The position numbers and the translations under genes are program-made. Shown here in pieces: positions 17,924-25,571 of a DNA stretch of 64,000 nucleotides (positions within the stretch are counted from its first letter, which is position 1; every line of letters begins with the position of its first letter). A model generated the notes under the pieces. The model was not told the origin of the DNA. It searched no databases and saw only the letters and a list, made by a program, of their open reading frames with translations. This stretch comes from Planctomycetota bacterium (GTDB taxonomy: Bacteria; Planctomycetota; UBA8742; UBA2392), in contig JADJRK010000001.1 in NCBI GenBank assembly GCA_016712285.1, positions 372,001 through 436,000 of the forward strand. The letters run 5' to 3'.

Positions 17924-18961
17924 ATGGCAGGAACTGCAGAAGCACCCTCAACCAACAAAGTCGGCCTTCAGAAGAAGGACTACGCCGGCAGCAAGAGCAC
18001 GTTGTGCATCGGCTGCGGCCACGACCTGATCACGGCGCGCATCATTGATGCGGCGTTCGACAACAGCATCAAGCCCGAGAACCTGGTCAAGCTTTCGGGC
18101 ATCGGGTGCAGCAGCAAGACGCCGGCATATTTCGTAAGCCGCAGTTTCAGCTTCAACAGCGTGCACGGCCGCATGCCCAGCGTTGCAACGGGCACGGCGC
18201 TGGCAAACCGCAACCTGAAGATGATCGGCGTTTCCGGCGACGGCGACACTGCCAACATCGGCATGGGACAGTTCGTGCACGTGATGCGCCGCAACCTGAA
18301 CATGGTGTACATCGTCGAAAACAACGGCGTGTACGGCTTGACCAAGGGCCAGTTCAGCGCGACCGCCGACAAGGGCAGCAAACTGAAGCACGGGCAGGTC
18401 AACCACATGCACGCGATTGATTTGTGCGCGCTGGCCGTAGAACTGGGCTGTGGTTTTGTGGCGCGCCTGTTTGCGGGTAACACCAAGATGATGAAGCAGG
18501 TGCTTCAGTCTGCGCTTGCGTACAAGGGCACGGCGTTCCTGGACATCATCAGCCCGTGCGTGACCTTCAACAATCACGAGGGCAGCACCAAGTCATTCCC
18601 GTGGATGAAAAGCAACGAACTGGCCATGCAGGACATCGGTTTTGTGCCCGCGTATGACCCGCACTATGAAGAAATGGACCACGGCGATGAGCGCGTGATC
18701 AAGCTTGGCGATGGCAGCAAGATCACGATCAAGGCCCTGGACAAAGACTACGACCCAGCTAGCCGCACCGGCGCGCTGCAGCTACTGGCCGAGCACCATG
18801 AAAGCGGCAAAGTGCCCACGGGCGTGATCTACCTGGCGGGCGAAACGCCGCGCTTCGTTGACCACCTTGGCATGGTGGATGTGCCCCTGAGTTCGCTGAA
18901 AGAAGATGTCTTGCGGCCGTCGAAGTCGGTACTGGATGAAGTGATGGACAGCCTGGCGTAA
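17924..18961 (+). CDS. korB: 2-oxoacid:ferredoxin oxidoreductase beta subunit
   Basis: This 345-aa protein is the thiamine-diphosphate subunit. CIGCGHDLI and GIGCSSKTP, with ISPCVTFNNHEG, provide the Cys residues expected for the [4Fe-4S] cluster; GDGDTANIGMGQFVHVMRRN to VENNGVYGLTKGQ is the TPP/Mg motif. The ATG has AGGAG 8-12 nt upstream and the gene is co-directional with korA, so the two should be one operon. The pair feeds reduced ferredoxin from the TCA cycle, in line with citrate synthase further along the window. Confidence 0.92.
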   Translation: MAGTAEAPSTNKVGLQKKDYAGSKSTLCIGCGHDLITARIIDAAFDNSIKPENLVKLSGIGCSSKTPAYFVSRSFSFNSVHGRMPSVATGTALANRNLKMIGVSGDGDTANIGMGQFVHVMRRNLNMVYIVENNGVYGLTKGQFSATADKGSKLKHGQVNHMHAIDLCALAVELGCGFVARLFAGNTKMMKQVLQSALAYKGTAFLDIISPCVTFNNHEGSTKSFPWMKSNELAMQDIGFVPAYDPHYEEMDHGDERVIKLGDGSKITIKALDKDYDPASRTGALQLLAEHHESGKVPTGVIYLAGETPRFVDHLGMVDVPLSSLKEDVLRPSKSVLDEVMDSLA

Positions 18962-18972
18962 GCCATGCGGCA

Positions 18973-20256
18973 TCACTCAACGGGGATCGCCGGGCTGCGT
19001 TCCGTGACGCCCTGGTCGGCTTCTTCCAGCATTTCGCCGACAACCACATCTGAGTCAAACCGGATCTCGGCCTCAGGTGGCTCAAGCTCGCGAACAATGC
19101 GTCGCGCCTCCTTCAAGCTGCGGGCGACTACCCAATAGGTGCGCTGGTACTGCCTTGGCGGCGGTTCTTCGTCGTCGGTGCCGAACTCGGGGCCCGGCAA
19201 TCTTGCGCTCAGCGTCAGCTCATAGCGGTGCGCGCCGCGCAGGCGCTTGATGTCGTGATAGCGCAGTTCAGCCAGACTCTCGGGGCTGGGGTCCTTGGCC
19301 TGCCGCACTTGCTCAATCAGTTTGTTGCGTGCCTGCAGTGTGCGGCCCAGCGCGCGCAGGCAGGCGGCTTCGTTGGCGGTGACGATGTCGATGAAGTCGG
19401 CCTTGTGGTCGGACTTGCCGGCCCGCTGAAGCGCCTGGCGCATCCGCCGCGCGGTATGCAGGGCCGCATCGTAGGCGCCCATCTGGCGCAGGCAGTAGGC
19501 CTGGTGCGCCAGCAGTTCAAATCCGTCGGGGTTGATCCGCAGCCCCTGTTTGCAGCGGCGGGCGGCCTTGGCGTACTCGCCCTGTGTCGCAAGCACGCGC
19601 GCCCAATTGTAGTGCGCCTCGGCACAATTGGGGTCAAGCGCCAGCGCCTCTTGAAAGCTGGCAATGGCCTCGCTGCCACGGTTCTCAAGCGCGTGTGCAC
19701 AGCCCAGTCCGACCACGTTGCGTGCGCGGGCGGGCTCAATGGCCAGTGCGCGCTGCATCCATCTGCGGGCGCCCATCGCCCGGTTCATCTGCAGAAAGCA
19801 CGCGCCGGCCATGTAGGCGGCGTCGCTGCCAGCCCGCCGCTTGTAGCTTTCGCGAAACTTGCGCAACGCACGCAGCACGTAACCGTGCTTCATCAGTACC
19901 TGGCCGTAGTTGTAAAGAATGTGCGACGATTGCTCCGGGCCCGCCACGCCCAGTGCGCGCTTGTACTTTTCAATTGCGCCGCGCGCGTCGCCCAGGTTCG
20001 CGAGCACATTGCCCCACGCGTCAAGCGCGGGGAAGAAGCGCTGGTCAAGCCGAATGCACGTTTGAAACCGATGGGCTGCCTCAAGCGGGTCGCCGCGCCG
20101 GGCAAGCACCAGCCCCCAAAGGTAGTTGGCCTCGACATGCAGGGCCGGCTCAAGGCGCTCAAGGTCAAGCATCTCAAGCAGCATCTGCGCGCGGGGCAGG
20201 TCGCCCTCGCGGTATAGGTCAAGCGCGTTGCGAAGTTTGTCGGCTTCGTCCTTCAC
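18973..20256 (-). CDS. TPR-repeat protein
   Basis: This 427-aa soluble protein, without signal peptide, contains at least six TPR-like helix pairs (for example AANYLWGLVLARRGDPLEAAHRFQ-type segments and AIASFQEALALDPNCAEAHYNWARVL around residue 200). The last ~90 residues are not TPR and contain an acidic patch. It starts with GTG at 20256; an extended -10 (TGC plus TACGCT) ends 6 nt before it, with no Shine-Dalgarno, so it looks leaderless. Convergent with korB. A scaffold role is typical of TPRs but the partner is unknown. Confidence 0.75.
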   Translation of the reverse strand: MKDEADKLRNALDLYREGDLPRAQMLLEMLDLERLEPALHVEANYLWGLVLARRGDPLEAAHRFQTCIRLDQRFFPALDAWGNVLANLGDARGAIEKYKRALGVAGPEQSSHILYNYGQVLMKHGYVLRALRKFRESYKRRAGSDAAYMAGACFLQMNRAMGARRWMQRALAIEPARARNVVGLGCAHALENRGSEAIASFQEALALDPNCAEAHYNWARVLATQGEYAKAARRCKQGLRINPDGFELLAHQAYCLRQMGAYDAALHTARRMRQALQRAGKSDHKADFIDIVTANEAACLRALGRTLQARNKLIEQVRQAKDPSPESLAELRYHDIKRLRGAHRYELTLSARLPGPEFGTDDEEPPPRQYQRTYWVVARSLKEARRIVRELEPPEAEIRFDSDVVVGEMLEEADQGVTERSPAIPVE

Positions 20257-20262
20257 GCCCTA

Positions 20263-20271
20263 AGCGTAGCA
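20263..20271 (-). promoter_or_regulatory. Extended -10 before the TPR gene
   Basis: On the minus strand TGC precedes TACGCT (20268-20263), then six bases and the GTG start at 20256. Spacing places transcription start at the start codon. Confidence 0.4.
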
Positions 20272-20303
20272 CACCGAAAGGGCGGGCGGAAACGTCAGCC
20301 AGC

Positions 20304-22655
20304 TTAGGGCACGACATTGGTGTTGGCAGCAGGTGACGTTTGCGAAGACACGACGCCTGTGGCGGCGTCGGTGGCGCGGGCCGTGAAGCTTGCGGTCAAG
20401 ACGCCGGTGCGCCCGGCTTCGGTGCGGATGGTCAGCACCAGCGTTGCGGTATCGGCGACCTGTGTCAGGGTCAGTGGCAACGCGAGCCCGCCCGCAGTGC
20501 CGAGCGTAAATGTGGTCGCGTACAATCCGCTTTCGGCAAAGGTCTGGAAGAACGAGTCGGCAAGGTGCAGCTCGGTGGTTTCACCGTCAAAGGTGATCGT
20601 GGCGTCAATGCTGTCGATGCGCAGCGTGCGCATGCTGGCCCCGGAAAGTGGCGACGCTGCAAGGTCCATCGCCAGTTCAAACGAATCACCGGCGGTAACA
20701 CTCACAGGCAGCGTGGGCGCGGCCAGCGGGTCCAACACCGGCGTTGCGGCGGGGTCCACCGGGGCAAGCTCCACGGTCCGGTTGAACCCGACCACGTCTG
20801 ATGTGCTGACCAACGGGTTGCCGGCGCCCTGGCTCTGGCCCTCAAGCACGGGTGTGAACTTCACTGGCGCGCCAGCCGCCAGTGTGGTGCCCAAGGCGCT
20901 GTCGAGAAACACGAACCGGTAGTCAAGGCGTACGACATCGCCGGGGTTCAGCGTGGCGATGAACGGCAGCGGGCTGCCGAGAATCACCGAAGTCCCGGCG
21001 GTGGGCGCGCCGGTGAACACTTCCGGCACCACAGGCACGCCAAGCTGGCTGAAGGCACTGAGCGAGAAGTTCAACGCCACGTTGTCGATGGCATCGGGGC
21101 CCGGGTTGGCGACTCGCACCCGCAACTCATACACGTCATCCACCGCCGGGTTCAGCGTGGCCGGGTCCGTCGCGGCTGGGTAGACGTTGTTGCCGGCATC
21201 CACGGGTTCGAGTGCGCCGGATGCAGCGACACGCCCAATCTCGGCGTGCACCAGCAGCGGCTCGGTCCGGTTGGTCATGCGCGCATCGCTGGTGACCACA
21301 TGCTCGATCGAGCGCTTGTTGCTGTCGATCTCGGGCATGTTGCGCACGATCAACCGCAACACCCGGAAACTTGCATTGGTCGGCACCTTGAGGTCGGGGT
21401 GCACGGTCTTGGTGGTCACGGCAAAGTCTGGAATCCGGACGCGCAACTCGGTGTCGCTGTGAAACGTGAATTCGCCGTCTACCCCGACCGAGTCACGGGT
21501 CACCACAAAGTCGGTGTCAAAGTCGTCGCCGTTGCGGAACAGCAACCGGTCAGTGCGCCGGAAGCCCTGGCCGCGAATGGTCATCTCCACGTTGCCCGAG
21601 TACGGGAAGTTGGAAACGTCAAAGCGCTCGATGCGCGTGGGCCGCAGCGACCCGGTCGCGGAGTCCTGTATGTCGAGCATTTCACTCACGCTGGGATCAA
21701 AGTTGCCGTCATCACCGGCCCCGGCGTAGCCTTCCTCGGCTGTGCTCAGGGGCACTGTGGCTATCCAGCGAAACAGCAGCGATGCGCCGTCGGTGTCGTG
21801 ACCGACCACGGAAGGCACCCCGTTCAGGAAGGTTTCGGGCACGCCAAAGTAACTGCCATCAAGCACGCCATCGTGCGCGTCGCGAAACAGCGCCTCATAG
21901 AAGTCCAGGGCTGTGTCGGTGGGGGTGGCCGTGGTCAGCACAAACTCGTTGGCGGCTTTGGCGAGTTGCAGGCAGGCGTATGTGTACGAAATCGAGCGGC
22001 TGTTCTCTTCCAGGTAGAAGAACTTGGGTTCGTCGAACATCGGCCCGTCGGGCGGCGCAGGGTTTTCCGCGCACGGGAGTGACTTGATCCCGAAGTTGGC
22101 AGCCGTGGCATTGAACACGGCGTTTACGTTGTTGCGGTCAAAGCGCAGGTTTACATGACCCACCTGTTCGCTGGATTGGCGCATCAGGCTGTGAAATGCA
22201 ACCGTGGTGATCGGGTTGACCGAGACGATGTCTTCGCCGCCAAGCCATTCGTTCAGCACGCCCACCCATGGCTGGCGGGGGGCGTCGAAGACGACGTCCG
22301 GCGTGCCCGCTGCCCCGAAATCGCGGTACATGGATGACGGGCCCGGGCGCGCCACAATGATCAGCGGGCGCCCGAGGTACTGCTCTTTTAGTTTGATCGA
22401 GAACTTTCCGGCGCCATTGGTGCGCCCGGTCGCAATCAATCCATCGGCGGCGTCGAGGCCGCTGAAATGCAGCGCGTTGTAGACTTCAACGCGGCAGTCC
22501 GAAATGGCCGGAAACCCGACGTGGCCCTTGATGCCGCCGAATGCCTCGCGATTCACGTCATCGCAGCCGGAAAGCGCAACCAGCGCCAGCAGCAGCGCAG
22601 GCAGGCCAACCCGGAGCACGGGCAGCGAAAGGCGGGCATGTGCAATCATCGCCAT
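20304..22655 (-). CDS. Large lipoprotein with IPT-like and repeat domains
   Basis: This 783-aa protein has a signal sequence ending in a lipobox (LVALSGC, Cys about residue 30), so it is probably lipid-anchored. A ~70-residue carboxypeptidase-regulatory-like segment (GGIKGHVGFPAIS to GRTNGAGKFSIKL) follows. The middle has an IPT/TIG-like strand set (NVEMTIRGQGFRRTDRLLF), then CARDB-like strands (VYELRVRVANPGPDAIDNVAL). No catalytic motif is visible. Its start overlaps the 3' end of the zinc-ribbon gene; an in-frame ATG at 22649 forms an ATGA overlap with that gene's stop, suggesting translational coupling. Confidence 0.75.
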   Translation of the reverse strand: MAMIAHARLSLPVLRVGLPALLLALVALSGCDDVNREAFGGIKGHVGFPAISDCRVEVYNALHFSGLDAADGLIATGRTNGAGKFSIKLKEQYLGRPLIIVARPGPSSMYRDFGAAGTPDVVFDAPRQPWVGVLNEWLGGEDIVSVNPITTVAFHSLMRQSSEQVGHVNLRFDRNNVNAVFNATAANFGIKSLPCAENPAPPDGPMFDEPKFFYLEENSRSISYTYACLQLAKAANEFVLTTATPTDTALDFYEALFRDAHDGVLDGSYFGVPETFLNGVPSVVGHDTDGASLLFRWIATVPLSTAEEGYAGAGDDGNFDPSVSEMLDIQDSATGSLRPTRIERFDVSNFPYSGNVEMTIRGQGFRRTDRLLFRNGDDFDTDFVVTRDSVGVDGEFTFHSDTELRVRIPDFAVTTKTVHPDLKVPTNASFRVLRLIVRNMPEIDSNKRSIEHVVTSDARMTNRTEPLLVHAEIGRVAASGALEPVDAGNNVYPAATDPATLNPAVDDVYELRVRVANPGPDAIDNVALNFSLSAFSQLGVPVVPEVFTGAPTAGTSVILGSPLPFIATLNPGDVVRLDYRFVFLDSALGTTLAAGAPVKFTPVLEGQSQGAGNPLVSTSDVVGFNRTVELAPVDPAATPVLDPLAAPTLPVSVTAGDSFELAMDLAASPLSGASMRTLRIDSIDATITFDGETTELHLADSFFQTFAESGLYATTFTLGTAGGLALPLTLTQVADTATLVLTIRTEAGRTGVLTASFTARATDAATGVVSSQTSPAANTNVVP

Positions 22656-23374
22656 AGCAGTGCCGCCAGCATGCCAAGGACCGCCACCAGCGCCAGCAGC
22701 AGGCCCATGCAGCCCTTTTTGGCGGCGGGTTCGCGCTGGGATTCTCGGCCGGGAATGCGTTTGGCTTCATCTGGGATGGTGCCGGCGTTCTCGTCCAGGT
22801 GGCGGAGCTTGGCCAGCGCGGAGTCGAGGATGCCGCCAAGGTTCGGGTACTTGCGGCGCAGTTCTTTCAGGGTTGTCAGGGCGCGCTGGCTGCCAGAGTC
22901 GCCGAGGTAGGGGGCAACTTCCGCTACGTGGCTCTCTTTCAGCTTGTCCTGGGCCACGAGGCTGCAGATGAAGTCGGCGCCGGAATCGTATTTGCCTTCG
23001 CGCAGTGCGGCCACGAGGCGCGTGACACTCAGCATGCCCGAGCCGATCCAGTCCGAAACGACGTCGTGCCCCGGTCCGGGAAAGTCGCACAGGCCCACAA
23101 GGGCGGTGTTCACGGCTTCGCGAATGCCGGACTGTGCCCCTTCTTTCATCAATGGAATTGCATGCACGTTGCGAAGGGCCGCGGCGCCCGTCATGGCTTC
23201 GCGCATGCCGGGTTCGCCGTCCTTCATGCGCTTGCGCAGGCTTTCCAGCTTCGCATACAGGGCCTCGGGCGGCACAACCAGCTTGCGGCCGCAGCCTTCG
23301 CAGTCGAATTCAGAGACTTGTTCGCGGTCAACGTGAAACTTCTTGCCGCAGATGCACTCGACATAAACCTGCAT
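22646..23374 (-). CDS. Zinc-ribbon protein with C-terminal membrane anchor
   Basis: This 242-aa protein begins MQVYVECICGKKFHVDREQV, and two CxC/CxxC pairs (C7/C9 and ECIC...CEGCGRK) form a short zinc ribbon. A helical middle with HEAT-like repeats (RALTTLKELRRKYPNLG) follows, then one hydrophobic C-terminal helix (CMGLLLALVAVLGMLAALLWR). The soluble part should be cytoplasmic. AAGGA precedes the ATG at 23374; the frame extends to 23491 without a start signal. It overlaps the downstream lipoprotein gene, so the two are probably co-translated. Function unknown. Confidence 0.75.
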   Translation of the reverse strand: MQVYVECICGKKFHVDREQVSEFDCEGCGRKLVVPPEALYAKLESLRKRMKDGEPGMREAMTGAAALRNVHAIPLMKEGAQSGIREAVNTALVGLCDFPGPGHDVVSDWIGSGMLSVTRLVAALREGKYDSGADFICSLVAQDKLKESHVAEVAPYLGDSGSQRALTTLKELRRKYPNLGGILDSALAKLRHLDENAGTIPDEAKRIPGRESQREPAAKKGCMGLLLALVAVLGMLAALLWR

Positions 23375-23483
23375 GTGTTCCTTTCGGCGGCGGGAGTCTA
23401 GCCCCGCACGCGCGCAAGGTCGAGTGTGTGGCAAGGTTGTTGAAGTCGTGCATCGTGGCGCGGCTTGCCGCTGGACTGGTGAA

Positions 23484-24128
23484 TCATGCAAACAGTTTTC
23501 GTTGCCCTGACGGGGCGTGGATGGGCCGGGCGAGGTCCGTCGTCAGTTCTTCGGCGCGGACTTTCCGGGGCTGGAAGCGCTTGAGTTTGTTGCCGACGAT
23601 GCTGCCGTGGCGCGCGACCAGCTCATCGAATCCCAGCGTAAGGAAAGGAAAGCGTTCCAGTTCAATGTGCGGCAGGCTTTCCTCGACCATGCGGTCGACC
23701 ACGCCATCAAAGTCCTCATGGCGATTGCCGTGAAACTCGTTGCGGCCCGGAAAGCGCCGCAGGTCGCCATTGAATTGCGGATGAATGTGGTACAGCTCGT
23801 GCAGCAGGGTGTGAAGCCGTTCCCGCGGCTGCTGGTCGAGAAATCGCGGCAGGAAGTATGTGATGTAATACAGCATTTCGTGCCCGCGCACGCGGGTCTC
23901 GGGCCAGACCCAGGCGTATCCGTCGCGCGTAAGGTGCTCGCGCTTGCCGTGCTTGAAGCGCAACCCATGGCACTGCGCGTACACGCCATAGCGCGAGCGC
24001 GACCGGGCCTGGCTGACACCGTGCAGGATCTGACCTGGCTTGATGTGCTGCAATCTCTCCACGCGCCGCGACAACAGGTGCACCAGAAGGGCGACGTCGT
24101 CGGTCAAGTTGTAGCCCTGCTTGCGCAT
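23484..24128 (-). CDS. Putative zinc metallopeptidase (HExxH)
   Basis: This 214-aa protein carries LHTLLHELYHIHP near residue 115, a zincin HExxH motif in a hydrophobic helix. A downstream NEFHGNRHEDFDGVVDRMVEES stretch has candidate third ligands (His or Glu). There is no signal peptide, so it would act in the cytoplasm. The start at 24128 is supported by TATTCT ending 6 nt upstream and by divergence from the next gene; the frame runs to 24386 across that gene and is rejected. I do not recognise the family; it could also be a nuclease-associated zincin. Confidence 0.65.
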   Translation of the reverse strand: MRKQGYNLTDDVALLVHLLSRRVERLQHIKPGQILHGVSQARSRSRYGVYAQCHGLRFKHGKREHLTRDGYAWVWPETRVRGHEMLYYITYFLPRFLDQQPRERLHTLLHELYHIHPQFNGDLRRFPGRNEFHGNRHEDFDGVVDRMVEESLPHIELERFPFLTLGFDELVARHGSIVGNKLKRFQPRKVRAEELTTDLARPIHAPSGQRKLFA

Positions 24129-24134
24129 GCCCCC

Positions 24135-24140
24135 AGAATA
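24135..24140 (-). promoter_or_regulatory. -10-like hexamer (TATTCT) before the metallopeptidase gene
   Basis: TATTCT ends 6 nt before the ATG at 24128 on the minus strand, the same spacing as at several other genes without Shine-Dalgarno sites in this window. Confidence 0.35.
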
Positions 24141-24199
24141 TCGAGGGTTGCGACACATCTCGGGCACTGTGATCCGATTGTGGAGAATGCGCCGAAGCA

Positions 24200-24205
24200 T
24201 AAAGT
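24200..24205 (+). promoter_or_regulatory. -10-like hexamer (TAAAGT) before the small membrane protein
   Basis: TAAAGT ends 6 nt before the ATG at 24212. It lies about 60 nt from the -10 of the divergent metallopeptidase gene. Confidence 0.3.
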
Positions 24206-24211
24206 GTGGCC

Positions 24212-24679
24212 ATGACCGAACACATGGCGCTGGCACTAGCTTACGCCGCCCTGGGCAGCGTTGTCGCGTCGCTTGCTCTGCAGGCCGCCGCGGCGCTTTC
24301 CGGCCAGTACGCCAGACTGCGCGAGCTGGCGGCCGAAAAGGACCGCGCCGTGCCTGCGCTGGTGGGGGTGTACTTTCGGAACACAACCCGCCTGCTGACG
24401 TTCAGTGCGCTGGCATTCATGGCAGGGGCGGCTTCTGACGCGGTGACGTCCCGGTTTTCGCCATCGCCGTTTTCGGCGCTGGTTCTGGGGTACGGGTGCG
24501 GCGTCTTTCTGCTGGTTTGCGCGTGCACGCTGGGCTTGCAGGGCCTGGCAGACCGCAGGCTGCGGCTTCACCGTGCGCCATGGCGCGTTGCTTACGTCGC
24601 AGCAGGAATGGCAGGCGTGCCGCTGGCAGCATTCGGGATGCTGTTGGTCGTGCATTACGGAAGCGTCTGGCCGCAATGA
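24212..24679 (+). CDS. Small integral membrane protein
   Basis: This 155-aa protein has four predicted membrane helices at about residues 6-28, 58-78, 86-113 and 127-150, separated by short charged loops. I see no family motif. The ATG is preceded by a -10-like hexamer rather than a ribosome-binding site; a GTG 6 nt upstream is an alternative start. The hydrophobic pattern and divergent gene order support a real gene, but it could be a chance frame. Confidence 0.5.
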   Translation: MTEHMALALAYAALGSVVASLALQAAAALSGQYARLRELAAEKDRAVPALVGVYFRNTTRLLTFSALAFMAGAASDAVTSRFSPSPFSALVLGYGCGVFLLVCACTLGLQGLADRRLRLHRAPWRVAYVAAGMAGVPLAAFGMLLVVHYGSVWPQ

Positions 24680-24735
24680 TTGCCCACAATTGTTTCACAG
24701 ATTCATCCAAAGGCTTCACTTGGCCTGCCGCCGGC

Positions 24736-24763
24736 TTGAACCGTTGCAAAATCCCCCTACAAT
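24736..24763 (+). promoter_or_regulatory. Promoter of the mini-ORF/leader unit
   Basis: TTGAAC (24736-24741), a 16-nt spacer and TACAAT (24758-24763) predict a start near 24770. This is one of the better promoter matches in the window and has no long gene directly behind it. Confidence 0.55.
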
Positions 24764-24774
24764 CTGACCGCAAG

Positions 24775-24885
24775 ATGACTGTCAGTAACCAAATAGGGGT
24801 TGTAAATGGGGCCAGGGCTGTGCGCGCTGTCAGGCGCTACGCCCAGCCGATTATAGGGCGCATGCCCGTCATGAATGGTGCTTAG
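24775..24885 (+). CDS. Candidate 36-aa leader peptide or small protein
   Basis: An ATG about 5 nt after the predicted transcription start opens 36 codons (MTVSNQIGVVNGARAVRAVR then RYAQPIIGRMPVMNGA), rich in Val and Arg. The stop is 4 nt before a strong terminator. Promoter, ORF and terminator make a ~150-nt unit. It could be a leader peptide controlling the HNH gene by attenuation, an independent leaderless small protein, or a non-coding RNA in which the ORF is accidental. There are no runs of one codon as in classical amino-acid attenuators. Confidence 0.35.
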   Translation: MTVSNQIGVVNGARAVRAVRRYAQPIIGRMPVMNGA

Positions 24886-24889
24886 CCGG

Positions 24890-24925
24890 CTCGGCCGGGG
24901 GACTTGGTCCCCCGGCCGAGTTTCT
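24890..24925 (+). terminator. Strong intrinsic terminator upstream of the HNH gene
   Basis: A perfect 13-bp GC-rich stem (24890-24902 with 24908-24920), a CTTGG loop and a TTTCTT tail form a good Rho-independent terminator. It ends 13 nt before the HNH start codon, so it should stop transcripts from the upstream promoter unless read-through is regulated. Confidence 0.75.
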
Positions 24926-24938
24926 TGAATGGTGGATT

Positions 24939-25517
24939 ATGCTGGATCGTTCCGTTCTCGTGCTGAACAAGTCCTGGACGCCCATTGCGATCACAACCGT
25001 GAAGCGTGGGTTCAGCCTCGTGTTTCAGGATCATGCCCACATCGTGCATCCGGAAACATACGAGATGCACACGTTCGAGAGCTGGCTGGTCGACAACTCG
25101 CTTTCAACCCGTGACCAGTTGCCGCCGGGCCAGGTGTGGCTGCGCACGACCAACCTGATGATTCGCATTCCCGAAGTCATCGTGCTGGGCCGCTACAACG
25201 GTGTGCCCCGGCGCGAGCTGGCCTTCAACCGGCGCAACATTTATCGCCGCGACGCCTTCCAGTGCCAGTACTGCGGCAACAAGCCCGGCCTGAAGTACCT
25301 GAGCATCGACCACGTGATTCCGGTCAGCAAGGGCGGCGTGACGAACTGGGAGAACTGCGTCGTCGCCTGCGTGCGCTGCAACACGCGCAAGGGAAACCGC
25401 ACGCCTGAGCAGGCGAACATGCCCCTGCGCACCGAGCCCGGCAAGCCGAACTGGAATGACGGCGTGGGCTTCGGTGAACGTGCACCCAGCAGCTGGGACC
25501 GCTTCGTAAAGAGCTAA
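24939..25517 (+). CDS. HNH endonuclease family protein
   Basis: This 192-aa protein has an N-terminal ~95-residue region (VLVLNKSWTPIAITTVKRGF) typical of the HNH_5 group. The HNH nuclease fold follows: CQYCG (zinc), SIDHVIPVSKGG (catalytic His), N in TNWENC and CVRCNTRKG (second zinc pair). Stand-alone HNH proteins of this type are widespread, usually cytoplasmic and of unknown target; they are not obviously mobile introns or restriction enzymes. A strong terminator lies directly upstream. The ribosome-binding site is weak (GGTGG). Confidence 0.85.
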   Translation: MLDRSVLVLNKSWTPIAITTVKRGFSLVFQDHAHIVHPETYEMHTFESWLVDNSLSTRDQLPPGQVWLRTTNLMIRIPEVIVLGRYNGVPRRELAFNRRNIYRRDAFQCQYCGNKPGLKYLSIDHVIPVSKGGVTNWENCVVACVRCNTRKGNRTPEQANMPLRTEPGKPNWNDGVGFGERAPSSWDRFVKS

Positions 25518-25559
25518 CGGTTGCGCAAGCCCGCGCATCCCGCTGCGGCGGGTTTGAGT

Positions 25560-25565
25560 TACACT
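25560..25565 (+). promoter_or_regulatory. -10 hexamer (TACACT) 6 nt before the DUF3810 gene
   Basis: TACACT is followed by GCGCAC and the ATG at 25572; no Shine-Dalgarno is present, consistent with a leaderless start. No good -35 is visible. Confidence 0.4.
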
Positions 25566-25571
25566 GCGCAC

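Noticed and set aside
24770..24925. SRP RNA or other known small RNA class in the leader unit
   Set aside because: The SRP GGAAGGAAGCA-type core is absent and I recognise no other class; kept only as an unclassified unit.
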